Below, one piece after another: positions 52,960-61,859 of a stretch of 64,000 nt of DNA. This DNA is from G963664115 sp965216035 (GTDB lineage Bacteria; Acidobacteriota; Terriglobia; 20CM-2-55-15). Each line of letters begins with the position of its first letter. Position 1 is the stretch's first letter. A program made the translations under genes and the position numbers. The notes beneath the pieces are model-generated. The model was not told the DNA's origin and searched no databases. It was given only the letters and a program-made list of their open reading frames with translations. The stretch spans positions 496,001 through 560,000 of the forward strand of contig CBDCFM010000021.1 of NCBI GenBank assembly GCA_965216035.1, in the 5' to 3' direction.

Positions 52960-54438
52960 TCAGCGTCCTTCAGAGCCACTGTGTCTTTGCCGCCAACTTT
53001 GAAGCCAAGAAGCAACGACCGGGATGCGGAAGTCCAGATCGGGCCGATCTCGGATGGATGGAGGAAAGTCCTGGCTAAAAACATTGCGCTCCACGAGGCG
53101 AAATCCAGTCTGGATGCGTCGATACATATTCAAGATCAAATTCTGTTTCCGAACCATCTCGTTCCCATCCACATCGTCGTATGCCCGTCCGTCTGTATAG
53201 ATTCTCATCGTATACGCGATGTCATCCGTGGCCGAAAGCATAGGGGCGAGCATCTCTCGGAGGATCAGATAGCGAGAGTTCGGGGTCACTCCGCCATTTG
53301 CCGTCAGTGTGGCGCCGGGCGTAGCCCAATTGCCCCAAACGGCACTATCGTTGTGCGTCTGTTCGAAAGAAGCGATGATGGCTAAGGCCTCAGAGGGCGT
53401 GCCGGGGTTTTGTGCGACGCGATCTACTACATAAACGTCGGTATCTTCTGCGAGCTGCGCCAGGACTTCCGGGGGAGTCCCCGGGTTTTCGGCAACAACC
53501 CTTCGATATTCGATTTCATCGGCGAGCTCGGCCAGGACTTCTGCGGGTGTACTCGGGTTTCGGGCAACTGTTCTTCTGTAGCCAACGTGGTCTTCTGCGA
53601 GCCGCGCCAAGGTTTCAGGGGGCGTGCCCGGATTACGCGCAACAGCCATTCCAATAGCCAAATCATTCACTTCTGCAAGCTGCGCCAAGATTTCTGGAGA
53701 CGTACCCGGACTACGCGCAACAGACCTCCAAGTGTCCAGATCATTCTCGACTGCAAGTTGCTCCAGGATCGCCGGGGGCGTGTGCGGATTACGCTCGATA
53801 GCGCTTCTGATCGCCGAATCGGTATCTTCTGCAAGCTGCGCCAGGATTTCCGGAGCCGTTCCCGGGTTTCGCGCAACAGACCTCCTCGTGTTCAGATCGT
53901 CCTCTTCTGCGAGCACGGCCAGGACATCCGGCAACGTATCCGGGTTTCGCGCATCCGCCCTTCTAGCGTCCAATGCATCCTTTTCCGCAAGCTGTGCCAA
54001 GACGTCGGAGGGAGTACGCGGGTTGTGCGCAACAAGATTTCTAATTTCCCAATATGGGCTTTCCGCGAGCTGTGCCAAGACTTCGAGAGGAGTACCCGGA
54101 TTCTGCGCCACACCCCTGCTAGTGGCCAACTTTTCTGCGAGCAGTGCCAAGATGTCCGGGGGAGTACGCGGGTTGTGCGCAACTGCCCATCTGATTCGGA
54201 GCTCGGTATCTTCCGCAAGCTCGGCCAACATTTCCGGGGGCGTATCCGGGCTTTCGGCAAGGGTCAAGCGGTTGCCGGCGCTGAGGTCTTCCTGGGAGGC
54301 GCTGCCAAGAGCGCCCTCGACAGTGCCCTCAACTTGGACCAAGAAAAGACAAACCAGTAACATCGCCGCGACGGATCCCGCACAGGTTCGAAGTTTCAGC
54401 ATGGAATAATTTTCTGCACTTGCCGGTGCCGTTTCCAT
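52960..54438 (-). CDS. Exported leucine-rich-variant (LRV) repeat protein
   Basis: The 492-residue protein has a signal sequence (AGSVAAMLLVCLFLVQVEG) and then about twelve 24-residue repeats of the pattern AxNPxTPPEVLAQLAEDxDxxIRxxV (residues ~50-345). The C-terminal 145-residue domain is without repeats (WGNWATPGATL; ILREMLAPMLSATDDIAYTMR). LRV repeats form a superhelix; the known example is a nitrogen-fixation-linked protein, and the family is often used for binding. Start at ATG 54438 follows GAGGTGAGTT. The binding partner is unknown. The periplasm or the surface is its likely site. Confidence 0.85.
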   Translation of the reverse strand: METAPASAENYSMLKLRTCAGSVAAMLLVCLFLVQVEGTVEGALGSASQEDLSAGNRLTLAESPDTPPEMLAELAEDTELRIRWAVAHNPRTPPDILALLAEKLATSRGVAQNPGTPLEVLAQLAESPYWEIRNLVAHNPRTPSDVLAQLAEKDALDARRADARNPDTLPDVLAVLAEEDDLNTRRSVARNPGTAPEILAQLAEDTDSAIRSAIERNPHTPPAILEQLAVENDLDTWRSVARSPGTSPEILAQLAEVNDLAIGMAVARNPGTPPETLARLAEDHVGYRRTVARNPSTPAEVLAELADEIEYRRVVAENPGTPPEVLAQLAEDTDVYVVDRVAQNPGTPSEALAIIASFEQTHNDSAVWGNWATPGATLTANGGVTPNSRYLILREMLAPMLSATDDIAYTMRIYTDGRAYDDVDGNEMVRKQNLILNMYRRIQTGFRLVERNVFSQDFPPSIRDRPDLDFRIPVVASWLQSWRQRHSGSEGR

Positions 54439-54645
54439 GAACTCACCTCGGTGAACGCGACCTGGCGTGTTTCGGATGACGAATGGGTCGGTAAGAATTC
54501 ACCTCGACGTACGCGACCCGATTGTCGGAATCGGCTGAATTTTCTTCTGAACTGCCAGCGCAGCGTTGTAGCAAGAGGATAGTTAAGGGAAGAGCAGTTT
54601 CGCAATCAAAATTGCGCCATGAGGAGGTGGCTTGGGACCCCTTCG

Positions 54646-54715
54646 GTGACTTCAAGTCCCTTCCCTCGTATTCTTTAGCCAGATTTTCTAGGTTTTCTTA
54701 GCAACACGCCAGAAT
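54646..54715 (+). promoter_or_regulatory. Kinase leader with sigma70-like promoter
   Basis: GTGACT (54646-54651), 17-bp spacer, TATTCT (54669-54674) followed by TTAGCCAGATTTTCTAGG repeats the leader elements at 3899 and 20719. The stub follows at 54716. Confidence 0.55.
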
Positions 54716-54802
54716 ACTGAATCTGGCAGGAAACTCGGCTACTGCGAAGTCCTCAGCCTTCTTGACAAAGGGGGCCTGGGACACGCCTGGCGTGCCCACG
54801 AC
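54716..54802 (+). pseudogene. Kinase 5' stub without start codon (29 codons)
   Basis: The frame ACT-GAA-TCT-GGC reads TESGRKLGYCEVLSLLDKGG then LGHAWRAHD, an eroded kinase N-terminus with the glycine-loop region still visible. The initiating ATG is now ACT. Similarity ends at kinase codon 29. The frame then runs on in unrelated residues to TGA. Confidence 0.6.
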
Positions 54803-55207
54803 ATATTCAGTAGGCCTCAAGCAGCCCCTGCCGCCGCACCATCTCCCTTCATTCCGGCTACTTATCAGAAACCCGTATACTTCGATGACAAGCTTCTAAC
54901 AGATGCTTGATCGGTGGCATTGCCGTGGCGGCGGTGGCGGCGGTGGACGCGATGGAGGGGATGCAGGCGATGCAGGCGATGGAGGCGGTGCCCTTTACCG
55001 ACCCCAACGGCGTGGACGAGCCGTCCATCGTCGGGAAAGTGGGACAGGGGACATGCGTGGACTGACCATCGCCGGGACCCATACGGTGGACAAGCGGATT
55101 GGGCTTGGGCCGCTCGGTCGGGGCGTCGACGTGTACATCCGATTTGTCGGCCGGGTCCGCGTCAGGGTTTTGCCATGGGACCCACAACAACACTGGAGAG
55201 CAACAGG
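54803..55207 (+). other. Gap before aldehyde dehydrogenase with GATGGAGGC-type repeats
   Basis: A run of GGCGGT/GATGCAGGC-type short repeats lies at about 54922-54990. A plus-strand frame from TTG 54907 to TGA at 55062-55064 (AVPFTDPNGVDEPSIVG) has no family match, nor does one reading GTHTVDKRIGLGPLGRGV after it. These may be remains of the gene that once stood before the dehydrogenase. Confidence 0.35.
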
Positions 55208-56653
55208 ATGGAACAGCAGAACTATGTCGGCGGCGCATGGGTCCGGGCAGCGGATGGGCAGACGTTCGAGCAGCGCAATCCGGCCCACCTCGAACAGGTG
55301 ACCGGGATCTGGCCCAAGGGCACCCGCGATGACGCCAAAAAGGCGATCGAGTCCGCGCACGCGGCCTTCCCTGAATGGGCCGGGATCGGGGTCTACCAGC
55401 GGGCGAAGTATTTGTCGCGCGCGGTCGCGGTGCTCGAGGGCAGGATCGAGGAGATCGCGGCGACGCTGACGGCGGAAAATGGCAAGACCCTGGTCGAAGC
55501 GCGGACCGAGGTGGCGTCGGCGGTGCGCGAGATGGAGTATCAGATCGCACAAGGGTTGTCGATGTGTGGCGAGACGGTGCCTTCGGCCGAGCCGGGGGTT
55601 TTCGCCTATAGTGTGCGGCGGCCATTGGGGGTCGCGTCGATTATCAGCCCGTGGAATTTTCCGTTCAACGTGCCGGGCCGCAAGTGTACACCGGCGCTGA
55701 TCAGCGGCAACACCATCGTCTTCAAGCCCGCAAGCCTGACGCCGGGTGCGGGCAAGGCCTTTGTCGATGTGTTTGTCGAAGCCGGTCTGCCACCGGGGGT
55801 GCTGAATTTCGTCTGCGGCGGGGGGAGTACGGTCGGGGACGAGATGATCAGCAATCCGCTGGTGGAGTCGGTGTCCTTTACGGGATCGACAGGGGTCGGC
55901 AAGGGGATTCAGCAGAGGGTGGCCCGGAGGCTGATCCGCACCCAGCTGGAGATGGGCGGCAAGAACCCGGTGGTGGTCTTAGAAGACGCCGACCTCGACA
56001 AGGCGGCGGATGCCGTGGCGATGGCGGCCTATGCCTGCGCCGGGCAGTGGTGCACGTCGACGAGCCGGGCGATCGTGGTTGAGGCGGTGGCGGAGGTCTT
56101 TACCGAGAAGGTGCTGGAGCGGGTGCGGGCGATCCGGGTGGGGGACCCTCGCGCGGATGTCGATATGGGGCCCGTGTGCGGCTCAGACCAGTTGGAGACG
56201 ATTATGGGCTATATCGAAATCGGGCAGGGCGAGGGGGCCGAACTGGTACAGGGAGGAGGGCGGCTGACCGACAACGGCCTGGACCAGGGGTGTTTTATCG
56301 CGCCGACGGTCTTCGCCGGAGTCAAACCGGAGATGCGGATCGCGCAGGAGGAAATCTTCGGGCCGGTGTTGAGCGTGATGTCGGCACGGGATTTTGGCGA
56401 GGCGCTGGAGATGGCCAACCAGGTGGAGTTTGGGTTGTCGTCATCGATTTTTACCAAGGACATTTCGCGCGCGTTTCAGTTTTTGGACCAGACGGAGGTG
56501 GGTTTGACGCACGTCAACATGATGACGGCCTATCGCGAGCCTCAGTTGTCCTTTGGCGGGGTGAAGTCGTCGGGTCACGGAATTCCCGAGTCGGGCAAGA
56601 CCGGGATCGAGTTTTTTACCGAGCACAAGGTGGCTTTTATCAAGTATCTCTAA
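55208..56653 (+). CDS. NAD(P)-dependent aldehyde dehydrogenase
   Basis: The 481-residue protein starts at ATG 55208 after AACAGG; the frame is open further back but without family match. Superfamily motifs: ISPWNFPFNVPGRKCTPALI, the catalytic Glu in QLEMGGKNPVVV and catalytic Cys in CAGQWCTSTSR, FTGSTGVGKGI and a C-terminal SFGGVKSSGHG. Best described as in the 2,5-dioxovalerate / alpha-ketoglutaric-semialdehyde dehydrogenase group; exact substrate not clear. It is the cargo of the last kinase stub. Confidence 0.88.
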   Translation: MEQQNYVGGAWVRAADGQTFEQRNPAHLEQVTGIWPKGTRDDAKKAIESAHAAFPEWAGIGVYQRAKYLSRAVAVLEGRIEEIAATLTAENGKTLVEARTEVASAVREMEYQIAQGLSMCGETVPSAEPGVFAYSVRRPLGVASIISPWNFPFNVPGRKCTPALISGNTIVFKPASLTPGAGKAFVDVFVEAGLPPGVLNFVCGGGSTVGDEMISNPLVESVSFTGSTGVGKGIQQRVARRLIRTQLEMGGKNPVVVLEDADLDKAADAVAMAAYACAGQWCTSTSRAIVVEAVAEVFTEKVLERVRAIRVGDPRADVDMGPVCGSDQLETIMGYIEIGQGEGAELVQGGGRLTDNGLDQGCFIAPTVFAGVKPEMRIAQEEIFGPVLSVMSARDFGEALEMANQVEFGLSSSIFTKDISRAFQFLDQTEVGLTHVNMMTAYREPQLSFGGVKSSGHGIPESGKTGIEFFTEHKVAFIKYL

Positions 56654-56778
56654 TGGCAGTTCCGGAATCGGCGAACGAACACTTCTATCTTGAACCGAAC
56701 GAAGCTTGATCCGAATCAAGCTTGATCCGATCCAGGGCTGATCCCGGTGTTCGTCGAGGGGGACAAACCGCTGAGTCT

Positions 56779-57186
56779 TCACCGATTGTCAGGGTTGGAG
56801 CCTCCAAGGAATATCGTGGACCCATCGGAGGCTGTGATGTTGCCGCCGTTGGCCCTCAATAGGCCGGACTTTGCCCGGTACCCCCGAACGGTGATCTCCG
56901 TGCCGACCGGCAGAGAATCCCTCGTGAAGCCGCGCCGAAACAGGGAATTCGGGGCACCGGCTTCGATTTCCCAGGTTTCGGTCGTGCCGTCGTCGGCCTC
57001 CACTTCTATGGTGAACCAACTGTGTGGGTTGATCAGTTCCACCCTCGTAATCGTTCCCTCCAGCTCGACCGGCTTGGTGAAATCATACTCCGATGAAAAC
57101 GCATGATGTGCCCAGGTAGGCAAAACCGTCAGGAGCAGTAAACTACCCACACCGGCAACCAGGACCCGCAGTCGTTTGGTTCGCAT
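56779..57186 (-). CDS. DUF6152 exported protein
   Basis: The 135-residue protein starts at ATG 57186 (MRTKRLRVLVAGVGSLLLLT signal) after GGAGGGG; a longer open frame begins at 57213. After the signal comes HHAFSSEYDFTKPVELEGTI, then ELINPHSWFTIEVE and the C-terminal GYRAKSGLLRANGGNIT. These are the hallmarks of DUF6152, an OB-like periplasmic domain of unknown role. Next upstream gene on the same strand is the GDPDLQG protein at 57344, the same pairing as at 28333-29845. Confidence 0.8.
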   Translation of the reverse strand: MRTKRLRVLVAGVGSLLLLTVLPTWAHHAFSSEYDFTKPVELEGTITRVELINPHSWFTIEVEADDGTTETWEIEAGAPNSLFRRGFTRDSLPVGTEITVRGYRAKSGLLRANGGNITASDGSTIFLGGSNPDNR

Positions 57187-57216
57187 CCGATAACCCCTCC
57201 TTCGTCGTACCAAATT

Positions 57217-57334
57217 CTAGGAGCCTGTCGGGAATAAGAAGTCTGCAACCAAGAATCAACACCTTACAGACCAGGGATGGCTCGTAAGTTGTTGATTCTT
57301 GCTTCGAGGGAGCCAATTCCCGACAGGCTCCTAG
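57217..57334. repeat. Short MITE-like element (118 bp)
   Basis: CTAGGAGCCTGTCGGGAAT at 57217-57235 has its perfect complement at 57316-57334, and the inner AAGAATCAAC...CTTAC pair extends the repeat. The whole would fold into one long hairpin. It lies between two genes of the same strand. It might be a non-autonomous element or a transcription terminator for the gene at 57344. Confidence 0.65.
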
Positions 57335-57343
57335 GGACCTTTT

Positions 57344-58381
57344 TCAGTTTAGCTCAAGCATTCTGCGGGACCCTTTGAGCGTGTTCTCCATAAATCTATA
57401 GTTTCCCTCGTGACAGGCGTACTCAAATAGATCTTCCGACCCCTTGTACTCGTCGCCGCTCTCCTCACCGCCCCGCCAAGGCATGACGTACGTCCAGGGT
57501 GCAGTCCATGTCGTAGGGTCGCTGACCGTGACCTGATATTCGATGGTTTTCTCGTCGATCCTCGTCAAGCGTTCCACAAATTCCATATTGCCCATGGGTA
57601 GCAGCGTGTTCCCCTCTATGGCGTTGGCCGTACCCCAGGAATGCCACGTCTGCTTGTCCGTCTTGTTGGTCATGTGGACGACCAGGGTATTGCCCTCCCA
57701 GTGCCCCCGTGAACTGCCGTTCCATTGCCGGACGCTCGCGTCCAGCGCCGGATGTCCGTCCAGGGGAATGATGCGAGCGTCGTGCATGCTCTCATAGTGA
57801 ATCACGACGTATCCGGGAGTCTGTAAAATCTGAAGCCCATGGTTGTACAAGGCCCAGTGTCGCGGGATGACCCGTGCTATGCAACGGCGGTAAGCGGAAA
57901 GGTTCAACCAGGAGTTATAAACAAGGTCATCAGTAACCGTGCCACCATCCGCGACTCGCGATATGCTCCTCGAGGCTCTTTCCGCTTTTCGCTCGTCCTG
58001 CAGCTGCTGCGCTTCGGGGGTGAGCGGAGGCAAGCGACCGTTGGGAGGGTCTATTATCAACGACGTGCGGTTGATCAACCCTGTCTTCGGAACGCGGGGA
58101 TCGAGGATGCGCGATATCGTTGTGCGGGCAGCGCGACGAGCCGCATTCTGTTCGGCAAGTTCCGCCCTCATTTCAGCCATTTCGGCCTCGGTGTAGAACT
58201 CCTTGTCGCCAAGTTCTTCAGGCCGTTCCATCGGTGTGGCGGTCTCGTAGGTGTACACGCCCTGAAGGTCAGGGTCCCCCCACGGGGTGCGCTGCCCCTG
58301 GCCCCTCGCAGGTGCCTGTACGATCAAGACGAGGACAGCCCCCATTGCCAGTCCCCCCAGATTTTGAAATCGATCGCTCAT
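57344..58381 (-). CDS. Exported GDPDLQG family protein (intact)
   Basis: The 345-residue protein has a signal peptide (GGLAMGAVLVLIVQAPARG) followed by TPWGDPDLQGVYTYETATPM and ERPEELG. Later segments are RTSLIIDPPNGRLPPLTPEA, CIARVIPRHWALYNHGLQIL, ARIIPLDGHPALDASVRQWN and APWTYVMPWRGGEESGDEY. It is the intact reference for the broken copies at 11312 and 58408. The function is unknown. The conserved Arg, His and Asp residues suggest an enzyme or binding protein in the periplasm. Confidence 0.8.
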   Translation of the reverse strand: MSDRFQNLGGLAMGAVLVLIVQAPARGQGQRTPWGDPDLQGVYTYETATPMERPEELGDKEFYTEAEMAEMRAELAEQNAARRAARTTISRILDPRVPKTGLINRTSLIIDPPNGRLPPLTPEAQQLQDERKAERASRSISRVADGGTVTDDLVYNSWLNLSAYRRCIARVIPRHWALYNHGLQILQTPGYVVIHYESMHDARIIPLDGHPALDASVRQWNGSSRGHWEGNTLVVHMTNKTDKQTWHSWGTANAIEGNTLLPMGNMEFVERLTRIDEKTIEYQVTVSDPTTWTAPWTYVMPWRGGEESGDEYKGSEDLFEYACHEGNYRFMENTLKGSRRMLELN

Positions 58382-58407
58382 CCGAAACCTCCTTCCCGGA
58401 CCCTAAT

Positions 58408-59255
58408 TCAGTCGTTCGAGTCCTCGATGAAGTGTCCCCACATGAAATCTTCAACGAATTCGACGCACTTGAATTCCAGAAGTTCCGCGTTCGCTTCGAT
58501 GCGCCGATAGAGCGGCATGCGGATCGTCCAGGGTCGTGTAAACACGTTCGGGTCCTCGATGGTCGCTTCATACATCAGGTGATCTGGGCTGATGGGTGTG
58601 TAGCGTTCCACCACATGCACGGCCTCACTATAGAAATTTCCCGCCCGATCGAGCCAGGACTGGCCCATCTGATCGGTGACGTCGACCACCAGAGTATCGC
58701 CCTCCCAGTGACCGATCGACCAGCCCATCCACGATGTGCTCGGACTCGGTGGCTCACGACCTACGTGGATCTGGCGAATCGCCCCCGCATACTCATAGGC
58801 GATCAAGATCAGTCCGGGAGTTTGAAAGACCTGGAACGGAAAGGGCAGGTACGTGGCGCGCGGAACTCCAGGGAGATAACATTTAGCCTCTGGATCTCCC
58901 GTGGTCTCGTTTGTGACCCGGTCAAGGGGACGAGTGAAACGGCCCTCGAAGTTCTCTCTCTGTTTTTCTGCGGCCCACGGTTGATAAGGGATCTCATTGC
59001 CCTCAATGACGCTGTGACCTGGGGGTACCGCTCCGAACGCGCCGAGGATTACCGGGAAGGCGGAAGGTGCCGCAGCATGGGGCCGGAGGTCCCAATGCGC
59101 CGCGTTGAGAGCCTCCAGATGCCGTTCAAGTCAGGGTTTTCTGTTCCAACCAGACGGGGGGCGGTATAGGGCGCGTCCTGAGCGGCGGCCAGCGCGAGGG
59201 CCACGAGGGCGGTCGCAACAATCACAATCACCAGGTTTCCAGGCAGTTTTCGCAT
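58408..59255 (-). pseudogene. Exported GDPDLQG-related protein, one frameshift
   Basis: The frame starts at ATG 59255 (MRKLPGNLVIVIVATALVAL signal) and reads ENPDLNGIW. A 1-base deletion at about 59117 then shifts it. Past that point a second frame continues ALNAAHWDLRPHAAA, AKCYLPGVPRATYLPFPFQV and GHWEGDTLVVDVTDQ down to 58408. One correction restores ~280 residues. It lies 27 bp upstream of the intact paralogue-like gene at 57344 on the same strand. Confidence 0.8.
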
Positions 59256-59364
59256 GCAACTGTCCCCTTTTCCCAATGGTCGCCAGTCTACACCAAATCC
59301 AACCGTCCACTGTGACCCCGCCCGTTACCGCGACCCTCTCCTGCCCGAGAATAGGCCGCCTGAT

Positions 59365-59416
59365 GGCGGCTCATGTCAGTCATTCCACTAGGCGGCTCAT
59401 GTCAGTCATTCCACTA
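59365..59416 (+). repeat. 26-bp tandem duplication
   Basis: GGCGGCTCATGTCAGTCATT plus CCACTA occurs twice head to tail (59365-59390 and 59391-59416) in the intergenic region 59277-59602. The rest of that region shows no gene. Confidence 0.8.
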
Positions 59417-59647
59417 ATGGGGCTGACCGGGCGTGAACTGACAACGGCATGCATGTGAATTACCGATAAGCACACCATGTTGCTGGTAATCAGAAGCTCT
59501 GGTTTGGGCTGATTGCAGCCAATTCGGGGCGTTTGGCAGAATCTTGTTCGCAGTTTGTTCGCAATGGCTGTTTGACTGTTATCATGAGTCCTTCGATGAA
59601 TCATGCCCTTTAGCGAGATGTGGGTCGAATGTGAAGGAGGTTTCGCA

Positions 59648-61726
59648 ATGAAACAAGTTCGTCATAACTGGAAGAGTTGGCTGCGATCGGCCGTTTGCAT
59701 CGGCTTGACGGTGTGGCTGGCTGACGCAATCCTGGGTGGAAGCGAGGGGACTTCAGCCCTCGTTTATGCGCAGGGCGGCGGGGATAGAGAGACAGTGGTC
59801 ATTGAGCGAGCCCCGATCCGATTTATAAAGGACCCCTATCCTTCACTCAGTGCAGTGGCTGTCAATCCGGAAAACAACATGCTCGTCGTCACCGATGAGA
59901 ACTTGTTTCAGATCCTGGAATACGACATTCGCGACGACACTCCCGCATCGGCCCTTTTTACGGAGCCAAGACGCATCATTTCTGGACCCAACACGTATGC
60001 GGAAATGATGTGCGGGGTGTATATCGACCCGGTCACCAGCGAGATATACGTCGTCAACAACGATACGCAGGACTGGCTGCCTGTTTTTTCTCCGGACGCC
60101 CGGGGAAATGCCTCGCCGAGTCGGTTGATGGCGGCGCCGCACGGAACCTTCGGGATTGCGATGCACGAACAGAGACAGGAGATGTTTCTGACGGTGCAGC
60201 ACCAGAATGCCGTCTATGTTTATCGGAAAGGCGCGGAGGGTGAAGCGGAGCCTCTTCGGGTTTTGCGTGGAAACGACACACAGCTGGAAGATCCCCACGG
60301 AATTGCGATCGATGCAGAAAGCAATTTGATGTTCGTGAGCAATTACGGAAACGCTCAGGTGACAGAGGCGCCAGCGCCCGGTTCCGCCCCCGGCACGCGC
60401 CCGCGGGTTTACGGGAAGTTTGAGCAGCCGTCAATCACCGTGTATTCATTGGACGCGTCAGAAAATACCCCGCCTCTCTGGACGATCGAAGGACCCAGTA
60501 CGTTGATGAATTGGCCTTCGCATCTGAGTTTACACTCGGAACGGCAGGAGTTGTTCCTGGCGAATGATGCGGACGACTCGGTCCTGGTTTTTCGGATGAC
60601 AGACAAGGGTGATGTGGCTCCGATCCGAGTCATCAAGGGGCCGAACACAGGAATCAAACATCCGCCCGGGATTACGGTCGATGCAACCACGAACGAACTC
60701 TATGTTGCGAACATGGGCAATGCCTCGGTGACGGTGTACCCGGTGACGGCCAATGGGGACGTTCGGCCTTTGCGCACGATTCGAACCGGGCCAGCGGATC
60801 GACTGTCGCTCAACATCGGCAATCCGGGGGCTGTCGGGTACGACACGAAACGGGATCAAATCCTGGTGCCGAACTGAGTGGCCCATCCGCAAATTGCGGC
60901 GTTCGCCAGGCTGGCGGACGGAGCACAGCGACCTGAACGGACTGTTTTCGGGCAGGCGAGCCGGCTGTCGCGAACCATGCATGACATTCGATACGATGAG
61001 ATCAACGATGAATTTGTTGTCGTCAACCCGTTCGCTGAGGCGATCCTGACGTTCCGCGGCGATGCCGGTGGACAGGAAGGCCCCATTCGAATCATCCAGG
61101 GCCCCAGAACTGGATCACTCGGCAGCCGCTTAGATGTGGACTCGATTCACGATGAGATTTTTGTGCCCGCTTCCACCAGAATCCTGGTTTATCCGCGGGA
61201 AGCCAACGGTGATGTCGCGCCCATTCGCGTTATCGAGGGTCCGGACACCCAGCTGAAAAGAGCTCAATCGCTTGCCGTAGATCCGATCAACGACATCATC
61301 GTAGTCGGGTTAAACAGCGATTTTGGAAATAAGAAATCGGACCAATCGGCGGAGAACCTGGAGAGGGGCGCCATTCTGGTTTTTAATCGGACCGATAGCG
61401 GCAATGTCAAACCGCGGGCTGTAATCCGCGGTCCGAGCTCGGGAGTTATTCGGATCAACCAACTGCAAATCTATGCTCCCCGCAAGCTGATTGTGGCGGC
61501 GATGCCGGGGATTCATGATGATATGGAGCCGGAGGGCGCTTTTTTAGGTGTCTGGAGCTACGAGGATAACGGGGACATTCCTCCGATGTGGAAGCTCCCG
61601 GTGGGACCAGCTACGACGCTGAGGAAACCCTTTGGTGTTGTACTGAACCCCGAAGATGAGGAAGTGATTATCTCCGATATGCGCTTGAACGGTGTTTTGA
61701 CGTTTTCCGTACCTGAAATCTTCTGA
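59648..61726 (+). pseudogene. Exported beta-propeller protein with in-frame TGA
   Basis: The frame starts at ATG 59648, 7 bases after GAAGGAGG, with a signal (WLRSAVCIGLTVWLADAILG). Repeated NHL/YVTN-like blades follow: AVAVNPENNMLVVTDENL, GVYIDPVTSEIYVVNND, GITVDATTNELYVANMGNAS. At 60875-60877 a TGA follows DQILVPN. The same frame resumes at once (VAHPQIAAFARLADG) with further blades to 61726, ~692 codons in all. A single TGG or TGC to TGA change would explain it. GTG at 60878 could start a separate second half, but it would lack a signal peptide. Confidence 0.8.
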
Positions 61727-61750
61727 CCGTTGCTTCGTTTGTAACGTTCA

Positions 61751-61839
61751 GGCCAGGGTCGGCACGTCCCGGTAGTCGGGTCCGATCTCCCAGACGATAC
61801 TGCCGCCGCTATCGATGATGGCGATGATGTTCGCCCGGC
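61751..61839 (-). pseudogene. Arylsulfotransferase fragment
   Basis: About 29 codons on the minus strand read RANIIAIIDSGGSIVW then EIGPDYRDVPTLA. They closely match QANIIAIVDRTGTVVWKMGP then DYRDTPALA in the arylsulfotransferase at 62658. Both sides are unrelated, so this is a relic of a second, oppositely oriented paralogue. Confidence 0.6.
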
Positions 61840-61859
61840 ACCCCTGCGTCTAGCGACGC

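Noticed and set aside
53410..54409. Two long plus-strand open frames opposite the LRV repeat gene
   Set aside because: They are antisense images of the 24-residue LRV repeats; the repeat itself keeps the other frames open and they have no family match.
54914..55207. Extended N-terminus of the aldehyde dehydrogenase
   Set aside because: The extension is arginine/tryptophan-rich from short GC repeats and has no family similarity; ATG 55208 fits the family start.
11513..60877. Recoding of TGA as Trp
   Set aside because: TGA ends many intact genes here (for example the symporter at 41783 and the amidohydrolase at 8477), so the two isolated in-frame TGA codons are better seen as mutations or errors.
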